Below, piece after piece: positions 31,838 to 39,097 of a stretch of 39,097 bases of DNA. Positions within the stretch are counted from its first letter, which is position 1. Each line of letters starts with the position of its first letter. The translations under genes and the position numbers were made by a program. The stretch covers positions 1 to 39,097 of the forward strand of contig NZ_JQGK01000021.1 of NCBI RefSeq assembly GCF_000743525.1. The letters are read 5' to 3'. The notes beneath the pieces are model-generated. The model saw only the letters and a list, made by a program, of their open reading frames with translations. It made no database searches and was not told where the DNA came from. Source of the DNA: Sulfurospirillum sp. SCADC. GTDB taxonomy: Bacteria; Campylobacterota; Campylobacteria; Campylobacterales; Sulfurospirillaceae.

Positions 31838-33021
31838 TGAAACGCGTCATTTTCATGCTCGTAGCCCTTTCGGGCTACGCTTTGGCGCAAAGCGAATTGA
31901 CCTCTTTAGCGTATGAGCATAACTATGAGTTAAAGGCACTCGAAGAAGAGGTTAAAGCGCTTGAAAAAGAGGTTGATCTAAGCAAGATTTGGGAAAACCC
32001 TATGCTCTCTGTTGGGGTCAACGACATCTTTTTAAATGAACCTCTTACTCGAAATAAAGAGATGCAAAATGAGGCGATTTCGCTTTCTCAAACAATTCCA
32101 ACAGGTGGAAAACTGGACATCAAAGAGTCGATTGCTCTGCAAGATTTGGCGATTAAAAAGCTGGAACTTAAAACTAAAAAGCTCGAAATGCAGCGTGAAA
32201 TCGGCGTTTTGGAGCAAAGTTACATCCGCATCAACCAAGACCTTGCTTTAGTCACCAAGTATGAAAAAGTGCTGGAAGACCTTAAAAATGCCCATCTTGC
32301 ATACAATACCACGAGCGCGCATTATGTCGATACATTGAACAATACGATTTTACAAAAAAATCTAGCCATCGAGAAAAAAACACTGCTTCGTGACAAAGCT
32401 TCCATAGAGCGAAAATTGGAGAGCATTATCGTAGCGCAAGTGCCAGAGATGAGCGCAAAAGAGGGGTTATTACTTTACACACTCAGTGATGAAGAGAAGC
32501 TTTTGGAAAAATCACCCAAGCTTCAAGTCCAAAACATGCAAAGCAACAAAGAGTTGTTGAACTTGCGTTATGAAAAAGCGAACAAAACGCCCGATGTAAC
32601 GGTAAGTTTGGGGTACAACCGAAGACAAGGCAGAGATGATTATGCTTTTTTAGGCGTTTCCGTACCACTTCCGATTTACGGCAAAGAAAATGCCTCCATC
32701 CAAAAAGCCACACTCACCCATGCCGCGTCTCTTCAGAGTGTGCAGTCGGTGCATAAAAGCTTACTCTTTGAGCTAAGAGATGAGCTTTTAAACAAAGAGC
32801 TTCAGTACGACAAAATCTCGCTTGCAAAAGAAGTTTTATATGAAAATGAGAAGATGTACGAAGTGCTTCAAAGCACGGCTCTTAGCCAAAATGACGCGCT
32901 TTTAAGCCTCTTAAATGTACTCACAGGAATGATTGAAGCGCAAAAACAGATTAACGCAAATACCTTCGCGTATAACGAGTCTATCATCAAAATCTACACC
33001 CTTTTAGGAGTCGAGCTATGA
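31837..33021 (+). CDS. cusC: TolC-like outer-membrane efflux protein (CusC-type)
   Basis: 394 residues. A signal peptide of about 17 residues ends 'YALA'. The remainder is the long-helix, heptad-rich pattern of outer-membrane efflux ducts: 'ELKALEEEVKALEKEVDLSK' near the N terminus, 'ENPMLSVGVNDIF', and a second repeat with 'KTPDVTVSLGYNRRQGRDDY' and 'GVSVPLPIYGKE'. It is shorter than E. coli CusC (about 457), as usual for Campylobacterota homologues. It forms the outer channel of the Cu/Ag pump and overlaps cusB by 4 nt. Confidence 0.85.
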   Translation: MKRVIFMLVALSGYALAQSELTSLAYEHNYELKALEEEVKALEKEVDLSKIWENPMLSVGVNDIFLNEPLTRNKEMQNEAISLSQTIPTGGKLDIKESIALQDLAIKKLELKTKKLEMQREIGVLEQSYIRINQDLALVTKYEKVLEDLKNAHLAYNTTSAHYVDTLNNTILQKNLAIEKKTLLRDKASIERKLESIIVAQVPEMSAKEGLLLYTLSDEEKLLEKSPKLQVQNMQSNKELLNLRYEKANKTPDVTVSLGYNRRQGRDDYAFLGVSVPLPIYGKENASIQKATLTHAASLQSVQSVHKSLLFELRDELLNKELQYDKISLAKEVLYENEKMYEVLQSTALSQNDALLSLLNVLTGMIEAQKQINANTFAYNESIIKIYTLLGVEL

Positions 33022-34004
33022 AAGTCACCTATCTCATTTTAACAGCACTTTTACTTTTAAGTGCTCAACTTGACGCCAAGCAGATTTTCAATGTCAAAAC
33101 CATCGAAGTAAAAAAAGTGTTAGAGGGTTCGGCTAAAGAGTTTTACGGCTACACCAAAGCGAATGAAGAGAGTGTCAAAGAGGTAAGCTTGCGTTATGAC
33201 GCGTTTATCGAGCAACTGTATGTCAACAAAAACTTTTTACATGTAAACAAAGGCGAGCCGCTTGCGAAGCTCTATTCGCAAGAGATTTACACCGCGGAGT
33301 TGGAACTTTTAAACGCTGGACGCATCAAAAGTGAGAGCATGGTGCAAAGCATCACCCAAAAGCTCAAACTCTTAGGGGTCGATGAAAAGACCATCCAGAA
33401 AATCATCGCCGATAAAAATGTGCCTGAAAACATCACCATCGTTTCGCCGTACAGTGGCATCGTAACGGCAAAATCGGTCAATCAAGGTGCATTCGTTCCC
33501 AAAGGCACCAAACTCTACGAGATTAGTGACTACACAAACTTATGGCTCATCGTCAAAGTGTATGAAAAAGACCTTGATTTTGTTAAAACTGCCCAAACTG
33601 CCGACATCTTTTTTGATATGAGCGCAAAGACCTATCATGCCAAAATTGATTTTATCTACCCTAAAGTTGATCCGCAAACGAAAAGTGTGGATGTGCGTTT
33701 GGTGATCGAGAATAAAGACCTTGAAATTTATGAAAATGCGTTTGCCAAAGCGAGATTTGGAACAGCCAAGCGTGAGTATTTGAGCTTACCAAAAAGTGCG
33801 GTGATGACCAAAGGTGCGAAGACGAGTGTCTTTGTCAAAGGCGAATTTGAGGGCGAGTATGAGCCACGCGAGGTCGAAGCAAAACGTCTGAACAACGACA
33901 CCTTTGAAATCATCAAAGGCTTAAAAGAGGGCGATGTGGTTGTCTCAAATGCACTCTTTATGTTTGATGCCGATGCCCAAAATAACGCAGGGGTAATGAA
34001 ATGA
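33018..34004 (+). CDS. cusB: RND efflux periplasmic adaptor (CusB-type)
   Basis: 328 residues. Signal peptide 1-20 ('...LLLLSAQLDA'). A lipoyl/barrel-sandwich half ('VKEVSLRYDAFIEQLYVNK' and 'IVSPYSGIVTAKSVNQGAFV') flanks a helical hairpin, followed by beta-barrel and membrane-proximal domains ending 'LKEGDVVVSNALFMFDADA'. It links the inner-membrane pump to the outer-membrane duct. It lacks the long N-terminal methionine-rich extension known in E. coli CusB. Palindrome copy at 33236 encodes 'LHVNK'. Confidence 0.87.
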   Translation: MKVTYLILTALLLLSAQLDAKQIFNVKTIEVKKVLEGSAKEFYGYTKANEESVKEVSLRYDAFIEQLYVNKNFLHVNKGEPLAKLYSQEIYTAELELLNAGRIKSESMVQSITQKLKLLGVDEKTIQKIIADKNVPENITIVSPYSGIVTAKSVNQGAFVPKGTKLYEISDYTNLWLIVKVYEKDLDFVKTAQTADIFFDMSAKTYHAKIDFIYPKVDPQTKSVDVRLVIENKDLEIYENAFAKARFGTAKREYLSLPKSAVMTKGAKTSVFVKGEFEGEYEPREVEAKRLNNDTFEIIKGLKEGDVVVSNALFMFDADAQNNAGVMK

Positions 34005-37000
34005 TCGAGAGTATCATTGAAAAAAGCGTCAAAAACAAGGCGCTTCTTCTTTTAACTTTGCTTATTGCCGCTTTTCTCTCATTTTGGGCGATTCGGCAGA
34101 CGCCACTGGATGCTTTGCCAGACCTCACGCCACCGCAAGTCATCGTCAATGTGAAGTACTTGGGGCAATCACCAAAGATCATCCAAGATCAGCTCGTTTA
34201 TGAGTTAACCAATGCGTTGCTCTCGGTTGCTAAGACCAAAACCGTGCGCGCGTTTACGTCGTATGAAAATGCTATCGTTTACATCATCTTTGAAGATGGC
34301 ACCGATCTCTACTGGGCGCGAGACAGGGTCAATGAAGTCATCCAAAATGTCTCTAAAAATGCTCCTAAAAATGCGACCATCAAGCTAGGACCCGATGCAA
34401 CGGGCATTGGTTGGGCATTTGAGTATGCGCTCACCTCTAAAAACAGAAGTTTAGATGAGCTTCGAAGCATTCAAGACTATCTTTACCGCTACGCACTTTT
34501 AGGCGTTGAAGGGGTAAGTGAAGTGGCGAGTGTGGGCGGTTTTGTGAAAGACTATGAAGTCACACTTCGCGCGGATGCACTCTACAAATACGACCTAAGT
34601 ATCGACGATCTTATGAACGCACTTTCCAAAAATAACAGTGATTTGGGTGGGCGAGTGGTGCTTGAAAATGGCTTTGAGCAGATCATCCAAGCTAGAGGTT
34701 TTGCCGCCTCTTTGGAAGACCTTTCGCACATTACCATTAAAACGGTCAATGGCATTCCGCTCAAGCTTTCTGACATCGCCGATGTGCGTGTGGTTCCCAC
34801 GTATCGCAGTGGTTTGGCTGAGCTAAACGGCGAGGGCGAAGTGGTCGGTGGTGTGGTTGTTGTGCGCCACAAAGAGAACGCGTACAAGGTCATCCAAGCG
34901 GTTAAAGAGAAGCTAGAATCTTTACATGTAAACGATGTGGAAGTGGTGACAACCTACGATAGAAGCGATCTCATCACCAAAGCGATCAACAACCTAAAAC
35001 GAGCTCTCCTAGAAGAGAGCATTGTTGTTTTGGCGGTGGTTATGCTCTTTTTACTGCATTTTAGAAGCGCATTGGTCGTTATCACTGTTCTACCGCTCAC
35101 CATTGCTATGACATTTTTGGCGATGAAGCTTTTTGGGCTGGAGTCAAACATCATGAGTTTAGGCGGCATTGCCATTGCCATTGGTGCGATGGTTGATGCG
35201 TGTATCGTGATGATCGAAAATGTGCATAAAAAGCTTTCACACGGCGAGATTAAAAGCGAAGAAGAGCGCAAAGCCATCATCATCGCTTCCTCCAAACAAG
35301 TCGGTCGCCCGATCTTTTTTGCCCTTTTGCTGATCGTGGTTAGTTTCTTGCCTATCTTTGCACTCAGCGGTCAAGAAGGAGCGCTCTTTAAGCCGTTGGC
35401 GTACACCAAAACCTTCGCGATGCTCATCGGTGCGGTGCTTTCCATTACATTGGTTCCGCTTTTGATGCTCTTTTTTGTCAAAGGCAAAATCCTTGAAGAA
35501 CATAAAAATCCACTCAATAACTTTTTCATCTGGCTTTATGCACCGCTTTTACGACTGCATATGCGTTTTTGGTACATCGCTATGGTTGCGTTCATCGGCT
35601 TTTTGGTGCTGGGGTATCACACGTTTACCAAACAGCGTTGGGAGTTTATGCCACCTCTGAATGAGCAGACGTTTATGTACATGCCTGTCACGCCGTTTGG
35701 CATCAACACCCCGATGGCAAAAGAGTACGCGCAAAAGAGCAATGAGGTCATCAAAAGCTTCCCCGAAGTGTTGAGTACCTTCGCCAAAGCAGGGCGAGCG
35801 GAGAGTGCAACAGACCCCGCACCTCTATCGATGATCGAGACCATCATACAGCTCAAACCCAAAGAGCAGTGGAGAGAGGGCATGACGTACGAGAAGCTTC
35901 GAGACGAGATGAACGAACAGCTTCAAATGTTGGGGCTCACGAACTCATGGACATACCCAATTCGCGGGCGCATCGACATGCTCATAACAGGCATTCGCAC
36001 ACCGCTTGGCATCAAACTCTACGGTGACAATGACCAAGCGCTAGAAGATAGCGCCAATAAAATCGCGAGTGTGCTTTCAAACTATGAGGGAACTAAAAGC
36101 ATTTTTGCGGACAAAGCAAACAGCGGTTACTACCTCAATATGACGTTAAAGCCAGAAAATATCGCCTCTTATGGTCTCACGAAAGAAGAGATACTTAATT
36201 TTGTGGACAACGCCATCGGTGGCTCAAAAGTGAGCACCTTTTACCAAGGCATCGAGCGTTATGCGATCACGCTGAGACTCGAAGAAGAGAGTCGAAAAGA
36301 CTTAAATGCCATTGCGGAGCTTCCCATCAAAACGGCGTATGGTTTCCAACGTTTAGGGCATTTTGTGGAACTGGGTTACGACGTGGGTGCGAGTGAACTC
36401 AAGTCTGAGATGGGCAAGAAAGTCAACTACATCTACATTACGCTCAAAGAGGGTTTTTCGTCTAAAACCTATAAAGAAGAAGCCAACAAAATCCTGAAAG
36501 AGAGTGTCGAACTTCCCACAGGCTTTTACATCGGTTGGGCAGGGGAGAGCGAGTACCTAGAGAGTGCCATGGAGCGTTTGCAGTTCATTCTTCCGCTCAC
36601 GCTTTTGGTGACGTTTGTGCTGATTTATCTTGGACTCGGTTCGTTTAAAAATGCGCTTTTGGTCTTTTTGACCTTGCCACTTGCTGCGGTGGGTGGGTTT
36701 TTGTATGTGGACTACTTGAATTTTAACCTCTCTATCGCCGTTATCGTGGGTTTTTTAGCACTCATTGGCATCGCGGTGGAAACGGCGATTGTGATGATTA
36801 TCTATCTTGAGGAAGCCCTCACAAGCGTCAAGCATAAAACCAAAGAGGCGGTACAAGAAGCTATCTTTGAAGGTGCCGTTTTAAGAGTTCGCCCTAAACT
36901 CATGACCGTTTTTGCCATCCTTGGAGGGCTATTGCCTATCATGTGGTTAAACGGTGTCGGAAGCGAAGTCATGCAACGCATCGCCGCTCCGATGATCGGT

Positions 37001-37078
37001 GGCGTGGTGAGTTCGGCTATCTTGACGCTTTTGGTGATTCCTGTTTTGTATTATCGGATGCAAAAAATTGAGGAGTGA
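34001..37078 (+). CDS. cusA: Heavy-metal RND pump, Cu(I)/Ag(I) type
   Basis: 1025 residues with the twelve-helix RND layout and two large periplasmic loops. The TM4 sequence 'AIAIGAMVDACIVMIENVHKKL' (quoted in part; about 387-405) has the A-M-V-D-A-x-I-V-M-I-E-N pattern of the copper/silver HME4 class, not the D-G-A pattern of Co/Zn/Cd CzcA. 'PPLNEQTFMYMPVTPFGI' and 'GMTYEKLRDEMNEQLQMLG' belong to the methionine-containing periplasmic cleft. It pumps Cu(I)/Ag(I) in exchange for protons. Complete, with no frameshift seen. Palindrome copy at 34921. Confidence 0.9.
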   Translation: MIESIIEKSVKNKALLLLTLLIAAFLSFWAIRQTPLDALPDLTPPQVIVNVKYLGQSPKIIQDQLVYELTNALLSVAKTKTVRAFTSYENAIVYIIFEDGTDLYWARDRVNEVIQNVSKNAPKNATIKLGPDATGIGWAFEYALTSKNRSLDELRSIQDYLYRYALLGVEGVSEVASVGGFVKDYEVTLRADALYKYDLSIDDLMNALSKNNSDLGGRVVLENGFEQIIQARGFAASLEDLSHITIKTVNGIPLKLSDIADVRVVPTYRSGLAELNGEGEVVGGVVVVRHKENAYKVIQAVKEKLESLHVNDVEVVTTYDRSDLITKAINNLKRALLEESIVVLAVVMLFLLHFRSALVVITVLPLTIAMTFLAMKLFGLESNIMSLGGIAIAIGAMVDACIVMIENVHKKLSHGEIKSEEERKAIIIASSKQVGRPIFFALLLIVVSFLPIFALSGQEGALFKPLAYTKTFAMLIGAVLSITLVPLLMLFFVKGKILEEHKNPLNNFFIWLYAPLLRLHMRFWYIAMVAFIGFLVLGYHTFTKQRWEFMPPLNEQTFMYMPVTPFGINTPMAKEYAQKSNEVIKSFPEVLSTFAKAGRAESATDPAPLSMIETIIQLKPKEQWREGMTYEKLRDEMNEQLQMLGLTNSWTYPIRGRIDMLITGIRTPLGIKLYGDNDQALEDSANKIASVLSNYEGTKSIFADKANSGYYLNMTLKPENIASYGLTKEEILNFVDNAIGGSKVSTFYQGIERYAITLRLEEESRKDLNAIAELPIKTAYGFQRLGHFVELGYDVGASELKSEMGKKVNYIYITLKEGFSSKTYKEEANKILKESVELPTGFYIGWAGESEYLESAMERLQFILPLTLLVTFVLIYLGLGSFKNALLVFLTLPLAAVGGFLYVDYLNFNLSIAVIVGFLALIGIAVETAIVMIIYLEEALTSVKHKTKEAVQEAIFEGAVLRVRPKLMTVFAILGGLLPIMWLNGVGSEVMQRIAAPMIGGVVSSAILTLLVIPVLYYRMQKIEE

Positions 37079-37085
37079 GAAGCTA

Positions 37086-37121
37086 ATAGGAATAAAGGTT
37101 GTTGGTAAGCCTTATTCCTAT
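37086..37121. terminator. Bidirectional hairpin between cusA and the AIPR gene
   Basis: ATAGGAATAAAGG pairs with CCTTATTCCTAT (one bulge) across an 11-nt loop, between convergent stop codons. No long T run is present. Confidence 0.55.
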
Positions 37122-37132
37122 CCTATACAAAT

Positions 37133-38845
37133 CTAAGAAATCGAATTGTGCGTAAAAATCGAATTACTATTTTCTACTAAATCGAGTTTGTTGTTTAAAT
37201 CATATCTTGATTTGGATGATTTAAAATAACCATTATGAGAATAGGTAAGAGACTTATTTTCAAAAAGCTGTTTTTCTGTCTCTGTAATTTCTTTGATGGC
37301 CTGACAAACTTTGTCATAACTGTTTTGAAAATCCTCATTAAGTTTATATAAGCCGTATGAAATCAGCTCATCTGCATAATTTACAAAATCATTTACTGGT
37401 GTTTTTTCATTTCTTTTATCTACAACAAATTTATATATTTTATATGCTGCTAAAAGTTGCTTATATATAAGGGAATCTTTTTCACCATTAAATAATTTAT
37501 GCAGTTTATGGTTTTTATCAATAGTAGAATCATATATTTCTTCTAGTATTTTGGATTTAGAATTTTTTGCAACTTCTGGCATTTCATAAAATGTTGCATA
37601 CCAAAATTTGAGCACCATATCACTGTGAATTGATTCATTTAGATTTTTACTAAAATTGTTTTCAAAAGTATCACCTCTTTTTGCAAGGTAACCGATTTGG
37701 TTCAATTCAAAAAGTGTCTTTGTGTATGTATTAAAATCTCTATTACTAATTTTATCTCTAAAATTTATTGGAGACTGGGTATTTGTAGCGTCTGTTATTT
37801 TGTCTATAATTTCTGGATCACTTGTCTCATATAATCTTATAAGCACATATATTTCATCTAACTTTGTTCTATCTTGTTGATAAATATCATAAATAACATT
37901 TGTTGTTTGTAAACCATTAACGATAACGGGATTTTTTGTTTCAATTGGATAATAACCAGCTTGCATTTCTCTTGGTATTTTCATTTGTTCTGATATGATT
38001 GTAATACCATTATTTAGAAAAGGGAAGTATTCAGCAAAATCACTTTCTATTGTATCTTTTATATTTTTATTTGTTTTATTGTATTTTAAAAAGCCTCTAA
38101 TATTATCACTAAAAACAGTATCTATACGCTTGTTAATACTTTTTTCTTCATCTAGTAACTTGCACAATTCTAAAGCTCTAAGCCTAAAATTTATAGCTTT
38201 AATATTTTGAATTTGAAATGATATTATAGCTTGTGGGTCATGTTTTAAAGAAATATTTGATTTTTCTGCCATAAAACTAAATTTAACATCTTTTCGCTTT
38301 TTATTCTCAGATACCAAATTATCTATCTTGTCATAAAGGTCATCAATATCATATATTTTTAAATTTTCATTTTCATCAAGATGTCTTGTAATGAGATCAT
38401 CATGTTGTTTCTCTTTTTCTCCACCAAAAATAAAATAGAGTTTTGTATCAACTATTTTTCCAGAAGAAACTATATCTTTATATTTTACAAGGGCTGCATT
38501 CACTTTTGTGTTTAATGGTAAATTTGTACTGTTATCGTAAACAAAAATATTTCTGTAGTCATTGACAAATTTAGATAAAACATTATCACCTAAACTTTTG
38601 CCATGTTTTATCTGAAATATATGCATGGTACATTCGTTTTCATCTTCATCAATATAAATACCATCCATACCACCATCATGGCTTCCTGTGCCGTTTTCTA
38701 TTGTACTAATATTTTGCATTACTTCGTCAAAACTTTGATCTAAAAATGCAGATATGCAAAGTATTTCAAATGCTAAATCTTCAGATAGCTCAAACTTGAT
38801 TTTTATTCTATCAATGTATCCACCAATAAACAATTCTTTATTCAT
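37133..38845 (-). CDS. AIPR-family protein (abortive infection / phage resistance nuclease)
   Basis: About 570 residues from the ATG with AAAGG upstream; an upstream TTG (38869) is an alternative start. The N-terminal part has a PD-(D/E)xK-like pattern: D61 in 'SHDGGMDGIYI' and Q78-x-K80 in 'MHIFQIKHG'. The central AIPR block is 'FPFLNNGITIISEQM', 'NPVIVNGLQTTNVIYDIY' and 'ATNTQSPINFRDKIS'. AIPR proteins are linked to abortive phage infection in lactococci and usually stand alone or beside restriction genes. The composition is A/T-rich with no chromosomal palindrome, suggesting transfer. Cleavage activity is inferred. Confidence 0.85.
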   Translation of the reverse strand: MNKELFIGGYIDRIKIKFELSEDLAFEILCISAFLDQSFDEVMQNISTIENGTGSHDGGMDGIYIDEDENECTMHIFQIKHGKSLGDNVLSKFVNDYRNIFVYDNSTNLPLNTKVNAALVKYKDIVSSGKIVDTKLYFIFGGEKEKQHDDLITRHLDENENLKIYDIDDLYDKIDNLVSENKKRKDVKFSFMAEKSNISLKHDPQAIISFQIQNIKAINFRLRALELCKLLDEEKSINKRIDTVFSDNIRGFLKYNKTNKNIKDTIESDFAEYFPFLNNGITIISEQMKIPREMQAGYYPIETKNPVIVNGLQTTNVIYDIYQQDRTKLDEIYVLIRLYETSDPEIIDKITDATNTQSPINFRDKISNRDFNTYTKTLFELNQIGYLAKRGDTFENNFSKNLNESIHSDMVLKFWYATFYEMPEVAKNSKSKILEEIYDSTIDKNHKLHKLFNGEKDSLIYKQLLAAYKIYKFVVDKRNEKTPVNDFVNYADELISYGLYKLNEDFQNSYDKVCQAIKEITETEKQLFENKSLTYSHNGYFKSSKSRYDLNNKLDLVENSNSIFTHNSIS

Positions 38846-38927
38846 GAAACTAGCCTTTTTAGTAATCAAATATTAGAAAATAGTATAGCATAATATGCTA
38901 TTTATCTTGGAATAGATAGGACTCTCA

Positions 38928-39074
38928 TCAAGCCGATATTTTGACATTGTACTTTGCCATAATCTCTTTAGCTTGTTGTTGCAAAGGCTTAGATGTAGGT
39001 TTATAGCCTTCTATACTTTGGGAAATTGAAACAACTTTTTTGATTGTTTCTTTGGAAATTTTAGGTGCTTTCAT
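38928..39074 (-). CDS. Small protein resembling a class I Fic antitoxin (VbhA-like)
   Basis: 48 residues: begins 'MKAPKISKETIKKVVSIS', continues 'QSIEGYKPTSKPLQQQAKEI' and ends 'MAKYNVKISA'. S18-x3-E22-G23 matches the (S/T)xxxE(G/N) inhibitory helix by which class I Fic antitoxins block AMP transfer, and the following segment resembles the rest of the small VbhA fold. In-frame TAA lies upstream, so the ORF is complete, though the ribosome site is weak. A fic toxin normally follows directly. Here the next gene is AIPR, which has no HPFx(D/E)GN motif, so the antitoxin is orphaned or its partner is outside the window. Moderate confidence. Confidence 0.5.
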   Translation of the reverse strand: MKAPKISKETIKKVVSISQSIEGYKPTSKPLQQQAKEIMAKYNVKISA

Positions 39075-39097
39075 CGCAGCACTTCTGCGTTACTAAT

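Noticed and set aside
4685-34932. The iterated palindrome as operators of a single regulator or as CRISPR repeats
   Set aside because: Most copies are inside coding sequence far from starts, spacing is irregular and there are no spacer units; no CRISPR array is present in the window.
37133-38845. AIPR protein as the Fic toxin partner of the small ORF
   Set aside because: No HPFx(D/E)GN motif is present in the protein.

Overview
The window looks like chromosomal DNA of a Campylobacterota (epsilonproteobacterial) member, most likely Sulfurospirillum or a close relative. This is an inference. It rests on the short MnmA, the overlapping gene style, the respiratory and two-component gene content, and a homocysteine locus whose closest described counterpart is in Wolinella succinogenes. 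I could not run a search.

Layout: (1) 1-534 holds the end of a tandem universal stress protein. (2) 561-9316 is an arsenic island. It has arsenite oxidase aioBA on the minus strand, then arsC, arsR-arsB, and an operon of a second arsC, a CcdA-like protein, a thioredoxin lipoprotein, an ArsP-like permease, a periplasmic rhodanese and a mini-thioredoxin. Two near-identical ArsR-type operators sit on the -35 boxes of arsR-arsB and of the second arsC operon, so they look like one regulon. (3) 9361-15608 carries a diguanylate cyclase, a two-component system, a pair of periplasmic/membrane haem proteins and a TauE-type permease. (4) 15659-17024 holds mnmA and a tRNA-Thr(CGU) with an unusual C33. 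(5) 17254-27204, all on the minus strand, takes sulfate to homocysteine: DUF2061, APS reductase, ATP sulfurylase (CysDN), sulfur carrier HcyS ending in GG-Ala, adenylyltransferase HcyF, JAMM protease HcyD, sulfite reductase fused to a TusA domain, siroheme synthase and MetY. A textbook promoter drives it through a leader that is almost entirely one long foldback. (6) 27509-29327 is a second two-component system, and 31451-37078 a copper/silver efflux operon (YtkA-like, CusC/B/A). Between them lies an A/T-rich, tightly overlapped cassette (29488-31277) of a GHKL ATPase, a STAS-like DUF4325 protein and a PIN nuclease. (7) 37133-39097 is again A/T-rich: an AIPR-family (abortive infection) nuclease and a small ORF resembling a class I Fic antitoxin, with no Fic toxin in view.

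The most striking global signal is a palindrome, TTACATGTAA (often TTTACATGTAAA). It occurs 22 times between 4.7 and 35 kb, inside genes and between them, and is missing from the A/T-rich cassettes. It behaves like a highly iterated palindrome of the host chromosome. The best candidates for an undescribed system are this palindrome, the GHKL-DUF4325-PIN cassette, and the foldback leader of the sulfur operon.
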